Shown here piece by piece: positions 44,018 to 53,350 of a stretch of 64,000 nucleotides of DNA. The stretch lies in assembly GCF_946479755.1 (NCBI RefSeq), contig NZ_CAMLHC010000002.1, forward strand, positions 550,666-614,665, read 5' to 3'. The position numbers and the translations under genes were made by a program. The notes beneath the pieces are model-generated. The model was not told where the DNA came from. It made no database searches and saw only the letters and a program-made list of their open reading frames with translations. Each line of letters starts with the position of its first letter. Position 1 is the first letter of the stretch. The stretch is from an uncultured Chitinophaga sp. (lineage in GTDB: Bacteria; Bacteroidota; Bacteroidia; Chitinophagales; Chitinophagaceae).

Positions 44018-44731
44018 ATGGCGATTTCCCAAAAATATGGCCGTACCTATCATTATCCGTTCTCACCGGGAACTACCAGCGATGACCGCATCCAGCATGA
44101 TTACTGGGACTGGCTGGTAAACATACCGCAGCTGATACATACGGAAAAGCTGGATGGGGAGAATAACTGCCTTTCCCGCCACGGTGTGTTCGCGCGCTCG
44201 CATGTGGCGCCCACCACCTCGCCGTGGACCGAAAGCATCCGCCGGTACTGGCATAGCATTAAAAATGACCTCGGCGACCTGGAAATTTTCCTGGAGAACC
44301 TGTACGCCGTGCATTCTATTGAATATAAAAACCTGGACCATCACTTTTATGTGTTCGGCGTCCGGGAGCATGACCGCTGGCTGAGCTGGGAAGAGACCTG
44401 CTTTTATGCCGCCATGCTGGACCTGCCGGTGGTGCCGGTGGTAAGCACTATAACGCCGCCGGCTGTACGGACTGATTTTGAACGGCACACGCTGTCGCTC
44501 GTAAGCGGTCATGGCGCCTTTGATCCGCACGATGCTTTCAGCGGTGAGCCCACCATTATGGAAGGCATTGTATCCCGTAATGCTGCCGGTTATCCGGTCA
44601 GTGAATTTTCACACAATGTGTTTAAATATGTCCGTAAAGGGCATGTGAAAACCGATGAGCACTGGACCCGCCACTGGCGCAGGGCCCGGCTCAACTATGA
44701 AGGAGGTAACTATGTGGCAGATCACAAATAA
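44018..44731 (+). CDS. ATP-dependent RNA ligase
   Basis: The 237-residue protein is a nucleotidyltransferase of the RNA ligase type. Motif I is KLDGEN with the AMP-accepting Lys44, followed by ARSHV, motif III near FYVFGVREHD, motif IV MEGIVSR (about residues 181-187) and motif V FKYVRKGHV (about residues 202-210). It should seal 5'-phosphate and 3'-OH RNA ends with ATP. The partner gene downstream overlaps it by 20 bp and encodes the end-healing enzyme, so both make one RNA repair unit. The start at 44018 gives a compact N-terminus before motif I. Confidence 0.85.
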   Translation: MAISQKYGRTYHYPFSPGTTSDDRIQHDYWDWLVNIPQLIHTEKLDGENNCLSRHGVFARSHVAPTTSPWTESIRRYWHSIKNDLGDLEIFLENLYAVHSIEYKNLDHHFYVFGVREHDRWLSWEETCFYAAMLDLPVVPVVSTITPPAVRTDFERHTLSLVSGHGAFDPHDAFSGEPTIMEGIVSRNAAGYPVSEFSHNVFKYVRKGHVKTDEHWTRHWRRARLNYEGGNYVADHK

Positions 44732-45818
44732 TAAAGACTGGGCGTCCCTCGAACAGCAGTTTGAGTGGGTGCGGGTAATGGCTTCTGTGCCGCAGGACGC
44801 CCGTCACCATGCGGAAGGTAACGTGGCCGTACATACGCAGATGGTGCTGGAGCAGCTGCAGCAGCAACCGGCATACCGCGGGTTGACGGCAGAAGAGCAG
44901 GAGATCCTGTGGGCTGCGGCATTGCTGCATGACGTGGAGAAGTATTCCACCACCGTGCTGGAGCCGGACGGCAGGATCACCTCCGCCGGGCATGCCCGTA
45001 AAGGGGAGATGCGCGCCCGGCAGATACTATACCGCGACATACCCACGCCGTTTTTTATCCGGGAAACGATCGCTAAACTGGTGCGTTACCATGGCCTGCC
45101 GCTGTGGGCATTCGATAAAAGAGATCCGCAGAAAGCCGTGATCATGGCCAGCCTGGAGGTGGATACCCGCCTGCTGGCGCTGCTGGCCCGTGCCGATGCG
45201 CTGGGCCGCATCTGCGACGATCAGGCTGACCTGCTGTACCGGCTGGACTGCTTCGAAGAGCTGTGCCGCGATAACCAGTGCTGGGGTGCACCCCGCGCTT
45301 TTGCCAGTGCGGAAGCAAAGATGAACTACCTGCTGAAAGAAGGCGTGTCGCCGGACTATGTGCCGTACGAACAGCCGCAGGCGAAGGTGATCATGATGAG
45401 CGGTTTGCCCGGCGCGGGTAAAGACACCATCGTGCAGCAGCAGTATAAAGACTGGCCGGTCATCTCCCTCGATGATATCAGGCGGGCCATGAAAATAGCG
45501 CCCACCGATAAAAGCGGTAACGGTACTGTGATACAGGCCGCCAAAGAGCAGGCGAGGGAATACCTGCGCAAAGGCCGTTCCTTCGTTTGGAATGCTACCA
45601 ACATCACCCGCCAGATGCGGGAGCAGCTGACCAGCCTGTTCTTTACCTATCATGCGGCCGTCACCATCGTATATGTGGAAGTGCCCGCGGCCCGGCTGCT
45701 GCAACAGAACGGCAGGCGCGAACACATTGTACCGGCGGCAGCGATGGAACGGCTGATCAGCAAGCTGGAAGTACCCTCGCTGACAGAAGCCCATGAAGTG
45801 ATTTACCAGGTCCGCTAA
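44712..45818 (+). CDS. HD-Pnk RNA/DNA end-healing enzyme
   Basis: A 368-residue fusion. The N-terminal HD domain (about residues 20-190) has the metal His-Asp pair at His73-Asp74 in LLHDVEKYS and a later Asp in LARADALGR. The C-terminal part is a P-loop kinase with GLPGAGKDT (Walker A 231-239), SLDDIRRAM and NATNITRQMR. This matches HD-Pnk of Runella, which has 2',3'-phosphoesterase and 5'-OH polynucleotide kinase activities. I chose the ATG at 44712 because a full Shine-Dalgarno AAGGAGGT precedes it, rare in Bacteroidota. It overlaps the RNA ligase gene by 20 bp. Confidence 0.87.
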   Translation: MWQITNNKDWASLEQQFEWVRVMASVPQDARHHAEGNVAVHTQMVLEQLQQQPAYRGLTAEEQEILWAAALLHDVEKYSTTVLEPDGRITSAGHARKGEMRARQILYRDIPTPFFIRETIAKLVRYHGLPLWAFDKRDPQKAVIMASLEVDTRLLALLARADALGRICDDQADLLYRLDCFEELCRDNQCWGAPRAFASAEAKMNYLLKEGVSPDYVPYEQPQAKVIMMSGLPGAGKDTIVQQQYKDWPVISLDDIRRAMKIAPTDKSGNGTVIQAAKEQAREYLRKGRSFVWNATNITRQMREQLTSLFFTYHAAVTIVYVEVPAARLLQQNGRREHIVPAAAMERLISKLEVPSLTEAHEVIYQVR

Positions 45819-45937
45819 AAATAGTATGGGTAAAAAATTATGGATTGATTATCTTGGCCCGCGCTCGTGAGATATATCCATTTTGTTTTACCCATATTGT
45901 TTAATAAGCATTTAAAGGGCCAACCATTTGACAACGT

Positions 45938-46498
45938 ATGCAGGAGACCCCTTTTTCGTTGGAGCAATTTGAATTGTTGTTTAAGGAACACTTCAAATCA
46001 TTAGCCCTGCTGGCATATAGTGTGGTGAAAGACAAGGATGTTGCCAAGGATATTGTGCAGGAATTCTTTGTAAAGTTCTGGGAAACACAGCATACCCTGC
46101 AGCTGAGGGGGCCTTTTGAAGGCTATGCTGCCCGCGCGGTAAAGAACAGAAGCCTTAACTACATTGCCCGGCAGGAAGTACAGGACAAACACCGGCAGCT
46201 TTTTGCCGCCATGCCATCGGACGATCCGGACGCAGACCATGCGGACAGGGAGCAGTTTTATCAGCGGTTGTCGCATGCTATCGACTGTATGCCGGAGCAG
46301 CGCCGCCGTGTTTTCCTCATGAGCGCTGCCGACAATAAAAAGTACGCGGAGATCGCCCGTGAACTGAACATCTCCATCAACACCGTTAAATTTCATATCA
46401 AGGCAGCCTATGTTTTTCTGCGGAATGAAGCTTTTATACCGCTGTGGATCAGCGTTTTGCTGAACCTGCTGCCTTTTTTTGAAAAAACTTTCCTGTAG
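45938..46498 (+). CDS. ECF sigma factor, FecI-like
   Basis: The 186-residue protein has region 2 (VVKDKDVAKDIVQEFFVKFWE) and region 4 (MPEQRRRVFLMSAAD and YAEIARELNISINTVKFHI) of an ECF sigma-70 factor. It lies 44 bp before a FecR anti-sigma gene and upstream of a SusC gene whose product has an STN domain. The set is a standard cell-surface signalling unit, so this sigma factor probably switches on the SusC/D operon when substrate binds. Confidence 0.92.
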   Translation: MQETPFSLEQFELLFKEHFKSLALLAYSVVKDKDVAKDIVQEFFVKFWETQHTLQLRGPFEGYAARAVKNRSLNYIARQEVQDKHRQLFAAMPSDDPDADHADREQFYQRLSHAIDCMPEQRRRVFLMSAADNKKYAEIARELNISINTVKFHIKAAYVFLRNEAFIPLWISVLLNLLPFFEKTFL

Positions 46499-46542
46499 TA
46501 CCTACCCTTTTTTAATACCTCACTGTCTAATCATCAGAAGCT

Positions 46543-47664
46543 ATGACAGAAAATCAACCATCCCCCGAGTGGGAGAAGCTTGCAGCCAAACTGGAACAAC
46601 CCCGGCAGGAAGGACCGCTTTCTCCGGATGAGGAGGCGTATTTTGATATCAGGGACGCGGCAGAAGGCTGGCAGGAAATAGCATCACTGGACACCACAGC
46701 AGCCTGGCAGGAAGTAGCCGCCAGGATAGAACATACCCATCGGAAAAGATATTCCATTAATTGGTTCCGGGTGGCCGCAGCAGCGGTCGTCACCGGGTTG
46801 ATTGCAGGAGGAGCGGTATTCCTGTTGAAACCACCGCGTCACAAACCAACCACCAGCGTAGTGGCCCATGCTGCCGGAAACAATCAGCAAATACAACTGA
46901 TTACCGGCAGCGGCGCTACGGTAGTCCTGGATTCCGCCACCCAGCTCAGGGAAACTGATGGTACCCGCATCACCGCCGGTAAAGCCGGCGTGGCCTACCA
47001 GCCTGCCCAAACCGGCGGCGCGCCTGTATTTAACACCCTCGTGGTGCCCCGCGGACATACCTATAAAGTGACCCTCGCAGACGGGACACGGGTATGGCTC
47101 AACGCTGATTCCCGGCTACGTTTTCCGGTGGCCTTCTCCGGCGAAACCCGCGAAGTGGAACTGGAAGGGGAGGCCTGCTTTGAAACTGTGCCCATGGCCG
47201 CCCAGCCATTCCTCGTAAAAGTGCGTGACACGAAAGTGACCGTACTGGGAACGGAGTTTAATATCAACGCCTATACCAGCAATACACTTACCACCCTTGT
47301 TTCCGGTAAGGTAATGGTAGACGCCGGCCCACTCGCCAGGGAGCTGTCTCCCGGCCAGCAGGCGGCCTGCCGGCAGGGTAATATGACCGTGGCCAGCGTA
47401 GACGCTGAACAGTTCACCGCCTGGAAAGAAGGCCTGCTGGTATTCGACAATGAAAGCCTGGAGGATATTATGACCCGGCTGGGCCGCGAATACGACTATA
47501 CAGTCAACTTTGAAAATAAATCATTGCAACAACTACGCATCGGCGGAAACATCGAAAAATCACCCTCCGTCGCTCAGGTGCTGACTTTAATTGAACAACT
47601 GACAGATGTACACTTTGAAATAGATCAACCAAAACGTGCCATCATGGTAAAACAAGCCAAATAA
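46543..47664 (+). CDS. FecR-family anti-sigma factor
   Basis: The 373-residue protein has a cytosolic N-terminal part of about 80 residues (with SPDEEAYFDI), one membrane helix (VAAAAVVTGLIAGGAVFLL, about residues 87-105), and a periplasmic FecR domain (VPRGHTYKVTLADGTRVWLN and EVELEGEACFETV) ending with the DUF4974 domain (ESLEDIMTRLGREYDYTV). It should hold the sigma factor at rest and receive the signal from the SusC STN domain. A terminator hairpin follows before the SusC gene. Confidence 0.93.
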   Translation: MTENQPSPEWEKLAAKLEQPRQEGPLSPDEEAYFDIRDAAEGWQEIASLDTTAAWQEVAARIEHTHRKRYSINWFRVAAAAVVTGLIAGGAVFLLKPPRHKPTTSVVAHAAGNNQQIQLITGSGATVVLDSATQLRETDGTRITAGKAGVAYQPAQTGGAPVFNTLVVPRGHTYKVTLADGTRVWLNADSRLRFPVAFSGETREVELEGEACFETVPMAAQPFLVKVRDTKVTVLGTEFNINAYTSNTLTTLVSGKVMVDAGPLARELSPGQQAACRQGNMTVASVDAEQFTAWKEGLLVFDNESLEDIMTRLGREYDYTVNFENKSLQQLRIGGNIEKSPSVAQVLTLIEQLTDVHFEIDQPKRAIMVKQAK

Positions 47665-47694
47665 AAAACGAACATGTTGTAGCATGTTCGTTTT
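47665..47694 (+). terminator. Hairpin between fecR-like and susC-like genes
   Basis: AAAACGAACATG and CATGTTCGTTTT (12 bp, perfect) enclose a 6-nt loop, directly after the FecR stop codon. The stem ends in four Ts. It probably separates the regulator pair from the uptake operon, which then needs its own promoter in the 65 bp that remain. Confidence 0.72.
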
Positions 47695-47759
47695 ATGAGC
47701 AAGCCCCGTAGGAAACAGGGCCTGGATCATCATCTATAATATAAATCAACCTAAATGTA

Positions 47760-50700
47760 ATGAAAAAAAATTACATGCATGGCGTAGCCATGTTCCTGAA
47801 AAGATTTTATCAACCTGTACTGCTCTTTCTTTTTTGTGTATTGTGGGCCGCTGCCGCCAATGCCCAGACACAACCAAAAGTTACGCTGAAAGCCAACAAC
47901 ATGGCAGTGCCGGAATTCCTCAGACAACTGAACCGCCAGACCAAACTGCGCTTCCTCTACAACCAGGAGGAAATGATGCAGCTGCCACCGGTAACTTTAC
48001 AAGTGCGTAACGAACCGCTGGACAAAGTACTGGAAGCTGCCTTCAAAGGACAGCACGTGTATTACAACATTACCAACGGTACCCTGGTGCTGCGTTACCG
48101 GCCGGCACTCGAAAAAACACCCGTGCAGGCAACGGAAACACCGCCGGTGACAGGCACCATCACCGATGAAGACGGACAGCCGCTCTCTCATGTCACCATC
48201 CAGGAAGCCGGCACCAACCGCGGCACCTACACCAACGACAAAGGCTATTTCACCTTCCCCGTCACTAACGGCTCCATCCTCCGTATTTCCTACGTAGGCA
48301 TGGAACCGCTCGCCGTCGCCGTCGGCAGAAAAAGAGAGCTGAAGTTGTCCCTGAAAAGAAACAACGCCACGAAAGAAGTAGTGGTAACTGGTATGGTTAC
48401 ACGTAACCGTGAAAGTTTTACCGGTGCCGTAGCCACCTTCACCGGTGCGGAACTGAAAGCGATCGGTAACCAGAACGTGGTACAGAGCCTCAAAACACTG
48501 GATCCTTCCTTTGTGATCGTAGAGAACAATTCCCTGGGCGCCAATCCCAACGCCATGCCCAACGTGGAAGTAAGGGGCAAAACCAGCCTCTCTACCTCAC
48601 AGGTAAAAGACCAGTTCGGACAAGATCCCAACCTGCCGCTTTTTATCCTCGACGGGTTTGAAACACAACTACGCAATATCATCGACCTCGATATGAACCG
48701 CGTGGAATCCATCACCATCCTGAAAGACGCAGCGTCTACCGCCATGTATGGCGCCCGCGCAGCCAACGGGGTAGTAGTGGTGGAAACACGCAAACCCAAA
48801 CAGGGAGAGCTGCAGGTGTACTACAGCGGCGACTTCCGCGTGGAAGTGCCGGACCTGCGCAGCTACAACCTCATGGACGCCCGTGAAAAACTGGAGTTCG
48901 AAGTACTGTCCGGCAGATACAAGATGAGGTCCAGCGAACAGCCGCAGAAACAGCTGTGGCTGGACAGCATGTACAGCGCTCACCGCGCGCTGGTGGAGCA
49001 AGGCGTAAATACCTACTGGCTCAATGAACCGGTACAAATCGGCTTTACGCAAGGCCACTCCGTATATGCCAGCGGTGGCGACGAACAACTGCGTTATGGC
49101 GTGGGCGTTAACTACAAAAAAATCAGCGGCGCCATGAAAGGCTCCGGCAGGGACGCCTGGGGCGGTACGGTAGACCTGACCTATCGCAAGGGCCGGTTTA
49201 ATATCAGCAACAAACTCAACGTGTCCGGCTATACGGCGCATGAATCGCCATACGGCTCGTTCAGCAACTTTGCGGCTGCCAGCCCCTATTTCCCGAAAAG
49301 ACAGGCCGACGGCACCATCGCCAAATACCTCGATAAACCGGAAGGAGACACGCTGAATAAAACCATCATGGTGGTAAACCCGCTGTACAACGCTATGCTC
49401 AATAGTTTCGACATAGCGAAGAACATGGGCGTGCAGAACAACCTGCAGATGATATGGTCGTTCAACAGTTACCTCCGCCTGCAAGGCAGCCTGCAACTGA
49501 GCAAGGAAAATACCACCCGCGAAAATTTCCTTTCACCGCTCAACAGCCGCTTCGACAACAGCAGCATCTATGAAAAAGGTAGCTACAACAACACGAGGGC
49601 AGATGTTTTCAGCTACCAGGCCAATATTATGCTCACTTACGCGCGGGTGCTAAAACAACATTCCATCACAGCCAACCTGCGTACAGAAGCCCAGGAAGCA
49701 GCCACCAGGGGATATATCACCGCTGCACAGGGTTTCCCCGAAGGCAGCAACGGTAACCCGGCTTTTGCTTTCTCCTACCAGACCAACAGCCGCCCGGGCG
49801 TAACCATCGACAAATACAGAAGGGTAAACGCACTGGCCAGTGTGAACTACATGTATGACAGCCGTTATATGATGGACCTCACCTACAGGATAGATGGCTC
49901 CACCGCTTTCGGCAGCAACCGCAAATTCTCTCCGTTCTGGTCTGCGGGCATCGGATGGAACCTGCACCAGGAAAGCTTCTTCAAAGCACTGAAATGGGTC
50001 AACCGCCTGAAAGTGCGTGCAGACATCGGCAGCACCGGTAACCAGAACTTCAGCAGTTTCTCTTCCGCCGACCTGTATCAGTACTATCAGAATATTAACC
50101 CGTTCGGACAAGGCGCTGCCCTGATGACCATGGGCAACCCCGACCTGCAATGGCAGAACACCCTGAACAGCAACGTTGGTGCAGATGTAACACTGTTCAA
50201 CAATCGTTTCAACCTGACCTTTAACGCCTATAATAAAAAAACAGACCCGTTAATTGTCATCCTCACCCTGCCAACATCTACCGGTTTGAGCGGATTCCCG
50301 GCCAACCTCGGTTATATGTCCACCAAAGGGGTGGAGGCGCTGGCTAACTATGCAGTGATCTATAAACCCAAACAACGTATCATCTGGCGCGTCGGCTATA
50401 CCGGCAGCATGGTACGCAGCAGGTACGAAGGGTTTGACAATAAACTCGACGGCCTCAATAAACAACAGCTGGATGCCAAATCCCTCATCCGTTTCCGGGA
50501 TGGCCGCAGCCCTGATGATATTTGGGCGGTGCCCTCGCTGGGCATAGATCCCGCTACCGGCAGGGAAGTATTGGTGAAACAAAACGGTGAAACCACCTAT
50601 AACTACAATACCGACGATATCGCGGTGGTAGGTAATTCCCGCCCGCGCATGGAAGGCGTGGTCAGCAGCAACCTTACCTATGGGCCTTTCAGCCTCGGTA

Positions 50701-51104
50701 TCAACCTGCGCTACCGCTGGGGCGCAGACCTTTTCAATACCGCCCTTTACAACAAGGTGGAAAACATCAGCCGGGCATCGCTGGCTTACAACCAGGACAA
50801 AAGAGCGTTGTACGACCGCTGGAAAAATCCGGGCGACATCGCACAGTTCAAAGGGATCTCTATCACCGACAAGACCGAAATGTCTTCCCGCTTTATTCAA
50901 AAAGACAACACGATCGTAGGCGAATCCATCAATATGGGTTATGAAATGCTGACCCAGCCCTGGCTGAAGAAAGCCGGTATGCAAAGCCTGCGCCTGAACG
51001 CTTATCTCAACGATATCTTCAGATGGTCTACCGTGCGGACAGAAAGGGGAACGGAATATCCCTTTACCAATACGATAGCCTTCAGCGTCAGCGCTTCTTT
51101 TTAA
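47760..51104 (+). CDS. SusC/RagA TonB-linked outer membrane protein with STN domain
   Basis: A 1114-residue transporter. After a long signal peptide (LFLFCVLWAAAANAQ) come an STN domain (about residues 42-115, KANNMAVPEFLRQLNRQTK), a CarboxypepD_reg-like domain (about 130-200, GTITDEDGQPLSHVTI), a plug (about 210-330, with LQSLKT-type helix and GARAANGVVVVETRKP) and a 22-strand barrel ending in aromatic SVSASF. The STN domain marks it as a signalling transporter for the sigma/FecR pair. It forms the pore under the SusD lid encoded next. Its substrate, an oligosaccharide or peptide, cannot be told, as no hydrolase gene lies in the locus. Confidence 0.94.
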   Translation: MKKNYMHGVAMFLKRFYQPVLLFLFCVLWAAAANAQTQPKVTLKANNMAVPEFLRQLNRQTKLRFLYNQEEMMQLPPVTLQVRNEPLDKVLEAAFKGQHVYYNITNGTLVLRYRPALEKTPVQATETPPVTGTITDEDGQPLSHVTIQEAGTNRGTYTNDKGYFTFPVTNGSILRISYVGMEPLAVAVGRKRELKLSLKRNNATKEVVVTGMVTRNRESFTGAVATFTGAELKAIGNQNVVQSLKTLDPSFVIVENNSLGANPNAMPNVEVRGKTSLSTSQVKDQFGQDPNLPLFILDGFETQLRNIIDLDMNRVESITILKDAASTAMYGARAANGVVVVETRKPKQGELQVYYSGDFRVEVPDLRSYNLMDAREKLEFEVLSGRYKMRSSEQPQKQLWLDSMYSAHRALVEQGVNTYWLNEPVQIGFTQGHSVYASGGDEQLRYGVGVNYKKISGAMKGSGRDAWGGTVDLTYRKGRFNISNKLNVSGYTAHESPYGSFSNFAAASPYFPKRQADGTIAKYLDKPEGDTLNKTIMVVNPLYNAMLNSFDIAKNMGVQNNLQMIWSFNSYLRLQGSLQLSKENTTRENFLSPLNSRFDNSSIYEKGSYNNTRADVFSYQANIMLTYARVLKQHSITANLRTEAQEAATRGYITAAQGFPEGSNGNPAFAFSYQTNSRPGVTIDKYRRVNALASVNYMYDSRYMMDLTYRIDGSTAFGSNRKFSPFWSAGIGWNLHQESFFKALKWVNRLKVRADIGSTGNQNFSSFSSADLYQYYQNINPFGQGAALMTMGNPDLQWQNTLNSNVGADVTLFNNRFNLTFNAYNKKTDPLIVILTLPTSTGLSGFPANLGYMSTKGVEALANYAVIYKPKQRIIWRVGYTGSMVRSRYEGFDNKLDGLNKQQLDAKSLIRFRDGRSPDDIWAVPSLGIDPATGREVLVKQNGETTYNYNTDDIAVVGNSRPRMEGVVSSNLTYGPFSLGINLRYRWGADLFNTALYNKVENISRASLAYNQDKRALYDRWKNPGDIAQFKGISITDKTEMSSRFIQKDNTIVGESINMGYEMLTQPWLKKAGMQSLRLNAYLNDIFRWSTVRTERGTEYPFTNTIAFSVSASF

Positions 51105-51122
51105 TGCTTCAAACAAGATCAC

Positions 51123-52541
51123 ATGAGAAAGATATACCTCCTGATAGTCGTTTCCTGCCTGCTGGCGTCGTGCAACAAGTATCTCGACATTAAGCCGGAA
51201 GACAAGTTCACGGAAGATAACCTCTATTCCACAGAGGCCGGGTTCAACAATGCGCTCAACGGCCTTTATCTCGCCCTGTCGGCCCGTAACCTGTATGGCG
51301 CAGAGCTGACACTGTCCACCGTGGAAGTGCTGGCGCAACGCTATAACGTAAGCGGGGAGCATAATTTCAGCACCATAGCGAGCTACCAGTACAACCAGTC
51401 AGACGTGCAATCCCGGTTTGACGGGCTGTGGACGTCTGCCTATAAACAGATACTGAACATCAATAAGCTGCTGGAAGCGCTGGACAAACACAAAGGCATC
51501 CTGTCCAAAGACAAGGAAAACCTGGTGCGGGGAGAATGTATGGGGTTAAGGGCCATGATCCATTTTGACCTGCTGCGTTTGTTCGGACCGGTATATGCCA
51601 CCGGCAGCAGTAAGACAGCTATTCCTTATAATACTACGACCGGCTCGGCGCCGCAGCCGCTGTTGCCCGCCACCGGCGTCATCGACGCCGTGTTGCACGA
51701 TCTCGCAGCAGCACAGCAGTACCTCGCCGCCGACCCGGTGATCACCACCGGGGTGGTGGATTTTAAAAGCGATGGCGGGGACTGGTTCCGTAAAAGAAAT
51801 ATACGGTTCAACTATTTCGCCGCGAAAGCTTTACAGGCGCGGGTGCTGTTATATGCCGGCGATAAGCCCGCTGCGCTCGCCGCCGCGCAGGAGGTGATCA
51901 CGAGCGCTACGAAATGGTTTCCCTGGGTGAAACCGGCGGATATCAATGCAGAACTGATCAATCCCGACAGGATCTGCTCCAGTGAAGTGTTTTTTGCCCT
52001 GTACAATCCGGAGCTGTACCTCAACCAGCGTGACTACTTCGCGGGCGCATTGCAGCCACAGTCTATCCTGGCGCCGGCACAGTCCAAACTGACCGCCGTA
52101 TTCGAAGGGCTGGAAGGAGACTACCGGTATAAGTCGTCCTGGATAGTGCCCTCTGTAGGAGGTAAAACCTACCGCACTTTTGTGAAATACGAAGACGTGC
52201 AGGATACCAAAAAGCTGTTCCGTTTCCTGCAGCCGATGCTTAAAATGTCCGAGATGTATTACATCGCGGCAGAGTGTACGGCTGACCGGGACCAGGCCCT
52301 GCAATACCTGAACACCGTACGTTTTGCCCGTGGCCTGGTGGATCTCGCCGCCACTGCCAATATCACCACCGAGCTGACGAAAGAATACCAGAAAGAATTT
52401 TTCGGTGAAGGACAACTGTTCTTTTACCATAAAAGGATCATGACAGCCAAATTGGTGAACGGCGCCGCTACCGGCAGTAATGTGACGCCTAATTACGTAG
52501 TGCCGTTACCGTTATCAGAAACCAATCAGCGCACCAATTAA
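51123..52541 (+). CDS. SusD/RagB nutrient-binding lipoprotein
   Basis: The 472-residue protein has a lipoprotein signal (LLIVVSCLLASCNKYLDI, Cys17), the SusD N-terminal NKYLDIKPEDKFTEDNLYST, the helical TPR-type core and the C-terminal motif region (EMYYIAAECTADRDQALQYL, FFGEGQLFFYHKR). It caps the SusC transporter on the cell surface. It follows the SusC gene by 18 bp, so the two are translated from one mRNA. Confidence 0.94.
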   Translation: MRKIYLLIVVSCLLASCNKYLDIKPEDKFTEDNLYSTEAGFNNALNGLYLALSARNLYGAELTLSTVEVLAQRYNVSGEHNFSTIASYQYNQSDVQSRFDGLWTSAYKQILNINKLLEALDKHKGILSKDKENLVRGECMGLRAMIHFDLLRLFGPVYATGSSKTAIPYNTTTGSAPQPLLPATGVIDAVLHDLAAAQQYLAADPVITTGVVDFKSDGGDWFRKRNIRFNYFAAKALQARVLLYAGDKPAALAAAQEVITSATKWFPWVKPADINAELINPDRICSSEVFFALYNPELYLNQRDYFAGALQPQSILAPAQSKLTAVFEGLEGDYRYKSSWIVPSVGGKTYRTFVKYEDVQDTKKLFRFLQPMLKMSEMYYIAAECTADRDQALQYLNTVRFARGLVDLAATANITTELTKEYQKEFFGEGQLFFYHKRIMTAKLVNGAATGSNVTPNYVVPLPLSETNQRTN

Positions 52542-52554
52542 AAGCATATTGTCA

Positions 52555-53313
52555 ATGAAAGCAATTCACTGTATCATGGGGGCTGTCATGCTTTATGCCC
52601 TCACGGCCTGCCAGAAGGAAACACTGAAAACCTGGTCGGGCACCAACGATATTTATTTTGAAAACAGCGTGGTGGAGAACGCCGCCAAGCGGACGTCTGA
52701 CAGCATGAATATCCTCTTCATCTTCGCGCCGAAAGGAACGACCGATTCCATCCTGAAAATACCGGTGAAAACCATGGGAGCGCCTGTGGGTTATGACCGC
52801 ACCTTCAGCGTTGGCGCCGCACCGTCCAACGCGGTGGCGGGCAAACATTACGATGCGCTGCCCGATTCGTTTGTGATGCGGGCCAACAGGGTGGTGGACA
52901 CCATCCTGTTGCGGTTGCGCCGCACCCCCGATATGCTGACAGACACGGTGTCGCTGGTACTGCAACTGCAGGCCAATGATTATTTCACGACCAACATGAA
53001 GCGGGTGGCGATAGGTAACAATACTTACCTCAGCGCTACCACCTTGCGTATCCGTATGACGGACGTGCTGTCGAAGCCCGCTTTCTGGTTCTCTGCGGTG
53101 TTCGGGAATTTCAGCCGTAAGAAATTCCTGCTGGTGTGTGAGCTGACAGACTATGATCCTTATAAACTGGCTAACGAAGTGCCTATTGCCGATACATACT
53201 ACCTCGGGAAAGTGACCCAGCGTTACCTGGATGAACAGGCCAGGGCAGGGAACATTATCCTGGACGACGACGGCAGCGTCATGACCATGGGCGACGCCAT
53301 TACCGGAGGATGA
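52555..53313 (+). CDS. DUF4843 lipoprotein
   Basis: A 252-residue surface lipoprotein (MGAVMLYALTACQKE, lipobox Cys about 19) of the DUF4843 family, recognised by IYFENSV near the start, the beta-sandwich with FSVGAAPSNAVAGKHYD, and RMTDVLSKPAFWF. Members sit after SusD in peptide- or glycan-uptake loci of Chitinophaga-like bacteria and presumably add to surface binding. The ATG at 52555 begins the signal peptide; a TTG lies two codons before. It starts 13 bp after the SusD stop. Confidence 0.86.
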   Translation: MKAIHCIMGAVMLYALTACQKETLKTWSGTNDIYFENSVVENAAKRTSDSMNILFIFAPKGTTDSILKIPVKTMGAPVGYDRTFSVGAAPSNAVAGKHYDALPDSFVMRANRVVDTILLRLRRTPDMLTDTVSLVLQLQANDYFTTNMKRVAIGNNTYLSATTLRIRMTDVLSKPAFWFSAVFGNFSRKKFLLVCELTDYDPYKLANEVPIADTYYLGKVTQRYLDEQARAGNIILDDDGSVMTMGDAITGG

Positions 53314-53350
53314 CGGATTTATTTTTATTCACCTTTTTGAGATAAACAAC

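Noticed and set aside
45825..45896. Imperfect 21-bp inverted repeat (TATGGGTAAAA type) before the sigma factor gene
   Set aside because: The arms have several mismatches and no clear promoter or T-run, so I did not list it as a regulatory site, though it could be one.
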